From the NCBI RefSeq assembly GCF_000297095.1, contig NZ_AEEA01000107.1, positions 1 to 10,947 of the forward strand: a DNA stretch of 10,947 bases, given 5' to 3'. Below are positions 7,709-10,947 of the stretch, one piece after another. The position numbers and the translations under genes were made by a program. The notes under the pieces are model-generated. The model did not search any database, was not told the origin of the DNA, and saw only the letters and a program-made list of their open reading frames with translations. Each line of letters begins with the position of its first letter. Within the stretch, counting starts at the first letter, position 1. Source of the DNA: Treponema primitia ZAS-1 (GTDB lineage: Bacteria; Spirochaetota; Spirochaetia; Treponematales; Breznakiellaceae).

Positions 7709-8947
7709 TTAGTGTCTTGCTTTTTTGGCCGTACTGTGCCGGGATTTTTCGATACGCTGCATATTCCGGTAATATTGGGTTTGCTTGGCGATTTCAAAGA
7801 CATCAAGTACGCAGATTTTGCCATTGACAAGCTGAATATTCCGGTTGTTCATGAACTTCCTAATCAGCTGGGTACCGTCCGCCGGGGAGATGCCCACCAT
7901 GTTTATCAATTCATTGGGACCAAAATCAAAAATGTACGATTGCTCAACATTTGAATCCACCCTGCTCTTTTCAAGCTGAATCAACAGGGCGTCGTAAATG
8001 CGCCCTATGGGGTCCTCAAGCAGGGTATTGGCGATTTGTTTGTAGATGAACCAGATCCGTTCCGAAAGCAGGGTAGTAAGCTTGGCGATGATCTGGGGCT
8101 GGGTGGCGACCATGCGGGCAAAGTTTGCCCGGCTCACCATGAGGAGCATACAATCCTCGTAAGCCACCGCGCAGGCCGTTCTGGGTTTGGATTCCAGCAG
8201 GGCCATTTCCCCAAAAATATCCCCGGTTTTTAAGACCGCCAGCAGGACTTCGTTGTTATCGGCAATCTTGATAATCTTCACGGACCCCTTCTGGATAATA
8301 TACAGCTCGTCCCCCGGTTCTCCTTCGGAAAAGATCATCGTACCCTTGGTGTATTTCCGGGCAGATTCATTTGGGGGGAATACCTGGGGCGGCGATTTTA
8401 CGTAGGGGGCTATCTTCATCATCCGTTCCCGGGTGGCATTGAAATTAACTCCGCGAGGGCTATGCTTGAGATACTGGGAATAGGCGTAATAGGCCAGGTT
8501 GAACTGGCTTATCTTCGCGTAGTATTCCCCCACTATAAAAAGCTGGGAAACATTATCTTCGGAGTTGTTCTTCAGGGTCAGCTTGGTAAGGGCTTCGTCC
8601 AGATAGCGCATTCGCCGGGAGAATTGAAGGATAATCTTCATGGCCACCGCGGTGTTTTTTTGAATCAGTTCGCCGTACTGCTCCTTCTGGACCGAAATCA
8701 GGGTAACGTCCGTTAAAGCCTGGGCAGTTTCGATATGACTGTGGTTAGACATGGTAGATACGACGGAGAAAAAATCGCCGGGACCTAACAGATTGCCCCC
8801 CTCTTCCTCCACCACTTCCACTGCCTTGGAAATCTGTACCTTTCCCTCGCGGATAATAAAAAAACGGTCCGCATTCCGTTTCCCTTCTACCACAATATAT
8901 GAGTTTTTTTTAAAATTTACAAACGTCAGCAGAAGCGGTGTATTCAT
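7709..8947 (-). CDS. Double cyclic-nucleotide-binding (Crp/Fnr-type) protein with winged-helix-like C-terminus
   Basis: A 412-residue protein, about twice the usual Crp length. Residues about 8-105 form a first cyclic-nucleotide-binding fold with EGKRNADRFFIIREGKV and GPGDFF, but its phosphate-binding cassette is degenerate (no FGExALL...RxA). Residues 110-185 are helical, with a TPR-like stretch (FNLAYYAYSQYLKHSP). Residues 195-310 form a second, canonical domain with GDIFGEMALLESKPRTACA (242-260); Glu247, Arg256 and Thr257 are the expected cyclic-nucleotide contacts. Residues about 340-390 (NELINMVGISPADGTQLIRKF) align with the Crp helix-turn-helix position, though divergent; a basic tail (KSRHSTAKKARH) follows. 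Likely a cAMP or c-di-nucleotide sensor and possible transcription regulator; ligand and DNA targets are not known. It heads a probable three-gene operon behind a good promoter. Confidence 0.93.
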   Translation of the reverse strand: MNTPLLLTFVNFKKNSYIVVEGKRNADRFFIIREGKVQISKAVEVVEEEGGNLLGPGDFFSVVSTMSNHSHIETAQALTDVTLISVQKEQYGELIQKNTAVAMKIILQFSRRMRYLDEALTKLTLKNNSEDNVSQLFIVGEYYAKISQFNLAYYAYSQYLKHSPRGVNFNATRERMMKIAPYVKSPPQVFPPNESARKYTKGTMIFSEGEPGDELYIIQKGSVKIIKIADNNEVLLAVLKTGDIFGEMALLESKPRTACAVAYEDCMLLMVSRANFARMVATQPQIIAKLTTLLSERIWFIYKQIANTLLEDPIGRIYDALLIQLEKSRVDSNVEQSYIFDFGPNELINMVGISPADGTQLIRKFMNNRNIQLVNGKICVLDVFEIAKQTQYYRNMQRIEKSRHSTAKKARH

Positions 8948-8964
8948 AACGACCTATTTAAAAA

Positions 8965-8993
8965 AGTATAGAAACCCTTACCCATCATGTCAA
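8965..8993 (-). promoter_or_regulatory. Near-consensus sigma-70 promoter for the cyclic-nucleotide-binding operon
   Basis: On the minus strand TTGACA (8988-8993) is a perfect -35 box, followed by a 17-base spacer and TATACT (8965-8970), five of six matches to the -10 consensus. Transcription would begin near 8957, giving a leader of about ten bases before the ATG at 8947, with AGG at 8953-8955 as a weak ribosome binding site. The surrounding 8948-9047 is AT-rich and separates murB from the operon; no convincing terminator hairpin was seen after murB. Confidence 0.75.
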
Positions 8994-9047
8994 TGAAAGA
9001 ATTATATTATTAATATATACCAGAAAAACGAAAAAAAAACCTGTTTT

Positions 9048-10004
9048 TCAGCCATTTTCTTCCCAATTTCCCACAAAAATAATCTCCGGTTCCAACGCTA
9101 TCCCCAGGGCGTCCTTCACCCTCCGGGCCGCCTGCTCCGTCAGCTTCCGTATATCAGCCGCGGTGGCATTCCCGGTATTGATAATGATATTCCCGTGCCA
9201 TGGCGCAAGCTGCGCCCCCCCTATCCGGAGCCCCCGCAGGCCAAGCTCATCGATAATCTTCCCCGTGGGCTTCCCGAATTCCCGGTTATTCTTAAACACC
9301 GATCCCGCCGAAGGATACCGGTAATGCCCCTTCTCCTTCCGGTCCTGTCTATGGGCTTCCATTTCCTGCCGTATATCCGCCGCCGCCCGTTTTTCCAGGC
9401 GAAATTCCGCCGCCAGAATCACTACATCCCGTTTTTGAAAGGGACTCCGCTTATAGGCAAAGTCCCCCGCCTTACAGGGAACCCATACTCGTTGGAAGTT
9501 TTCGTCCAGAATCTCCGTTCCCATCAACACGTCGGAAACCTGCTTTTCATAACACCGGGCGTTCATCCACACCGCCCCCCCAACCGTCCCGGGCATCCCC
9601 GCTAAAAACTCAAGCCCCCCCCAACCCCGTTCAGCCGCCGCCTCCACCGCCTCATCCACCACGGTCCCCGCCCGCACCTTCACGGAACCGCCTTCCCACC
9701 CGGCTCCGCCCGACCAGCCCGTGGTATCCAGCACGATACCCCGTATCCCCGCATCCGCCGCCACCAGATTCGCGCCGCCCCCCAGAACAAACAGGGGTAT
9801 ACCCAAAGCCCGGGCCTGTCCCAAAATTGCCGCCACAAACCCGGGAAAGCAATCCCCCTGGGGCCGCACCCAAAGCTCCGCAGGACCGCCTACCTTAAAG
9901 GTCGTGTGGGATGCCATAGGTTCGTTACACCGCATCTCTCCGGAGAAGGCTGTTTCTGCGGCGATAGCTTTGGCGATATCCAGAAGGTTAGTTGAGGTAT
10001 ACAT
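9048..10004 (-). CDS. murB: UDP-N-acetylmuramate dehydrogenase (UDP-N-acetylenolpyruvoylglucosamine reductase) MurB
   Basis: MurB is a cytoplasmic FAD enzyme that uses NADPH to reduce UDP-GlcNAc-enolpyruvate to UDP-MurNAc, the second step of peptidoglycan precursor synthesis. The 318-residue protein shows HTTFKVGGPAELWV (33-46), LFVLGGGANL (71-80, FAD binding), FLAGMPGTVGGAVWMNA (133-149), YKRSPFQKR (184-192), the active-site serine in YPSAGSVFKN (Ser235) and the C-terminal glutamate in LEPEIIFVG (Glu307). Length fits the shorter MurB class. I place the start at the ATG at 10004. The frame stays open for 14 more codons to an ATG at 10046, but these read MPLPPPVFADILRY from the adjacent palindromic repeat and do not resemble MurB. 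No clear Shine-Dalgarno precedes 10004. A -10-like TATACT at 10012-10017 has no matching -35 box, so the promoter is unclear. Confidence 0.95.
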   Translation of the reverse strand: MYTSTNLLDIAKAIAAETAFSGEMRCNEPMASHTTFKVGGPAELWVRPQGDCFPGFVAAILGQARALGIPLFVLGGGANLVAADAGIRGIVLDTTGWSGGAGWEGGSVKVRAGTVVDEAVEAAAERGWGGLEFLAGMPGTVGGAVWMNARCYEKQVSDVLMGTEILDENFQRVWVPCKAGDFAYKRSPFQKRDVVILAAEFRLEKRAAADIRQEMEAHRQDRKEKGHYRYPSAGSVFKNNREFGKPTGKIIDELGLRGLRIGGAQLAPWHGNIIINTGNATAADIRKLTEQAARRVKDALGIALEPEIIFVGNWEENG

Positions 10005-10015
10005 ATACCGTAGTA

Positions 10016-10279
10016 TATCGGCAAAGACGGGCGGGGGGAGGGGCATACCCGGCGCTCACACGCTTGTAGAATTCGCTTACGGAGCCCCTTCGGGTCTCCT
10101 CCAGCGAGGAATTCCTCGGACCGTAGGTCCGCAATGTGTTCGGCCGGGTATGCCCCTCCCCCCGCCCGCCGGTGTCAGATGGGACGAAGAAAGGTATACC
10201 CCGAACCGGGTTCACATGCCGGAGTTTCAGGCTGGGTAGTATTATAGGCGAAGATCCTTTAGCGTAGTATTGTGTGACA
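10016..10279 (+). repeat. Palindromic repeat element, copy 1 (long form)
   Basis: It begins TATCGGCAAAGACGGGCGG and ends near ATTGTGTGACA. The first 31 bases match copy 2 (10733-10763) with one difference. The block CCCCCCGCCCGCCGGTGTCA (10158-10177) matches 10764-10783 with one difference, and TCAGGCTGGGTAG plus neighbouring bases are shared further on. Relative to copy 2 it has about 111 extra bases (10047-10157) inside the hairpin loop. It starts 11 bases upstream of the murB ATG and ends nine bases after the stop of the Rpn-type remnant. Open frames crossing it in both directions look like by-products of the repeat. Confidence 0.8.
10028..10168. repeat. 26-bp perfect inverted repeat with structured loop
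   Basis: Arms 10028-10053 and 10143-10168 are exact reverse complements over 26 bases. The 89-base loop carries further hairpins: 10081-10087 with 10092-10099 (one bulge), the 14-base palindrome CGAGGAATTCCTCG (10105-10118), GGACC GTA GGTCC (10118-10130, competing with the previous stem by one base), and CGCT 10074-10077 with AGCG 10103-10106. A transcript would fold into a long stem with a branched head. Confidence 0.85.
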
Positions 10280-10288
10280 TAGGCAGGG

Positions 10289-10718
10289 TTAGGCTTTGGC
10301 AATCTGGTCTTCTTTTAGGCCGGTGTAGAGGGCTATTTTGCTTACCGGCTCGTTGTGTTTTTTCATAATCCGGGCTGTCTCAAGCTTGTCTTCTATTTTA
10401 CCCTCGACCTTTCCTTTGGTTTCCCACCTGGCGGCGGCTCCCAACTCGATAAAAATATTGTCTATAATGGCGTCACCACGCATACCTAAAACCCCCTCGA
10501 CCTGACGGTCATTGGCCTGTGCCAACATGTATAAATACGCACTCATGGGCGCCTACGCTCTCTCGGTCTAAACCACGGTCTAAACCGACCAGCCAGCGGC
10601 TCTCCCCAGGGGGCAGCTTCTTCCGGTTTATGATCTGTATGGGCATCACATGACCCTCTATGAGTGTAATCCCAGCCCATTTTTCCGTCAATCTATACAG
10701 GGGTTTTGTAAAAAAAGC
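10289..10718 (-). pseudogene. Decayed C-terminal remnant of an Rpn/PD-(D/E)XK-type nuclease-transposase gene
   Basis: Two reading frames on the minus strand together resemble the C-terminal half of Rpn-like (TIGR01784-type) proteins. The upstream frame (10718 down to about 10568) reads YRLTEKWAGITLIEGHVMPI, then IINRKKLPPGESRWL and LDRE. The downstream frame (10546-10289) reads SAYLYMLAQANDRQVEGVLG, a GKVEGKIEDK linker, then an end typical of the family (IARIMKKHNEPVSKIALYTGLKEDQIAKA without the usual spacing is not implied; key residues are T-G-L and Q-I).  The frames do not join: the first runs into unrelated residues to a TGA, and a TAG blocks the second upstream, so a deletion with frameshift lies near 10547-10570. 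A TAA at 10719-10721 ends it on the other side, and the nuclease core is missing. A 12-base tandem duplication (10564-10587) lies near the break. The copy is almost certainly inactive. Confidence 0.75.
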
Positions 10719-10732
10719 TTATAGAGATACTT

Positions 10733-10885
10733 TATCGGCAAAGACGGGCGGGGGGAAGGGCATCCCCCCGCCCGCCGGTATCACAAAGTATTACCAGGAA
10801 CTTTCTCCACAAACCGGTTTCGCACACCATAGTGTCAGGCTGGGTAGCAGTATAGGCTAAGACCCCCTTACCGCATTGTGTGACA
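10733..10885 (+). repeat. Palindromic repeat element, copy 2 (short form)
   Basis: Same orientation as copy 1 and about 150 bases long. Its core is a compact hairpin: 10745-10755 pairs perfectly with 10764-10774 (11 bp, all G-C) around an 8-base loop AAGGGCAT. The second half shares AACCGG, TCAGGCTGGGTAG, TATAGGC and ATTGTGTGACA with copy 1. It begins 12 bases beyond the in-frame stop that ends the Rpn-type remnant, so it may mark the point where that gene was broken. No gene is seen from 10719 to the window end. Confidence 0.8.
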
Positions 10886-10945
10886 CAAAGCGGCAAGCTA
10901 CGCCCCGCTCTTCCTGAAAAACTCCCTTTACCGCATTATGTGACA
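10870..10945 (+). repeat. Short direct repeat pair ACCGCATT(G/A)TGTGACA
   Basis: ACCGCATTGTGTGACA at 10870-10885 and ACCGCATTATGTGACA at 10930-10945 differ at one base and lie 60 bases apart. A shorter match, ATTGTGTGACA, closes copy 1 at 10269-10279, and a related TTATGCGACAAA occurs at 45-56. Between the pair, AGCGG and CCGCT (about 10889-10909) can form a small stem. The sequence runs off the window edge, so the array may continue. Confidence 0.6.
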
Positions 10946-10947
10946 AA

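Noticed and set aside
9021..9047. Possible terminator after murB
   Set aside because: T runs are present on the minus strand but no stem of useful length precedes them.
9988..10302. Open frames crossing the long palindromic element on both strands (also 9721-10239, +)
   Set aside because: They consist mostly of inverted-repeat sequence and overlap murB in antisense; the encoded peptides show only low-complexity Pro/Gly/Arg segments.

Overview
The window looks like a spirochaete chromosome segment, most likely a free-living or gut-associated Treponema-type species of about 50% GC. This is inferred from protein character, not from a search. The pointers are a large secreted Ig-repeat protein next to a helix-rich cytoplasmic protein resembling the Treponema cytoplasmic filament protein CfpA, a two-domain cyclic-nucleotide-binding protein next to murB, and a spirochaete-style lipoprotein signal.

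Layout. Positions 1-395 hold no gene but contain a 180-base, highly self-complementary element (59-238) and an AT-rich leader ending in a strong ribosome binding site. Positions 396-6577 (+) hold two genes 26 bases apart: a 1461-residue exported protein with about twelve Ig-like repeats and a beta-rich C-terminal domain, then a 589-residue charged helical protein. Positions 6582-8947 (-) hold a three-gene run facing them, with only 4 bases between the converging stop codons: a double cyclic-nucleotide-binding regulator, a secreted hypothetical protein and a DUF192 lipoprotein. A near-consensus sigma-70 promoter precedes the run. Positions 9048-10004 (-) are murB, the peptidoglycan precursor reductase.

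From 10005 to the right edge the DNA is accessory. Two same-direction copies of a G/C-rich palindromic element occur, one long form (10016-10279) with a 26-bp perfect inverted repeat and one short form (10733-10885). They closely bracket the decayed C-terminal remnant of an Rpn/PD-(D/E)XK-type nuclease gene (10289-10718, -). Further short repeats of the type ACCGCATT(G/A)TGTGACA run to the right edge, and a related sequence sits near the left edge.

How the genes fit together. The plus-strand pair may link an envelope stalk or barrel protein with a cytoplasmic cytoskeletal protein. The minus-strand genes concern cell envelope and signalling. Both links are inference from gene order. The most unusual material is the two types of large palindromic element and their close association with the Rpn-type remnant and the murB 5' end.
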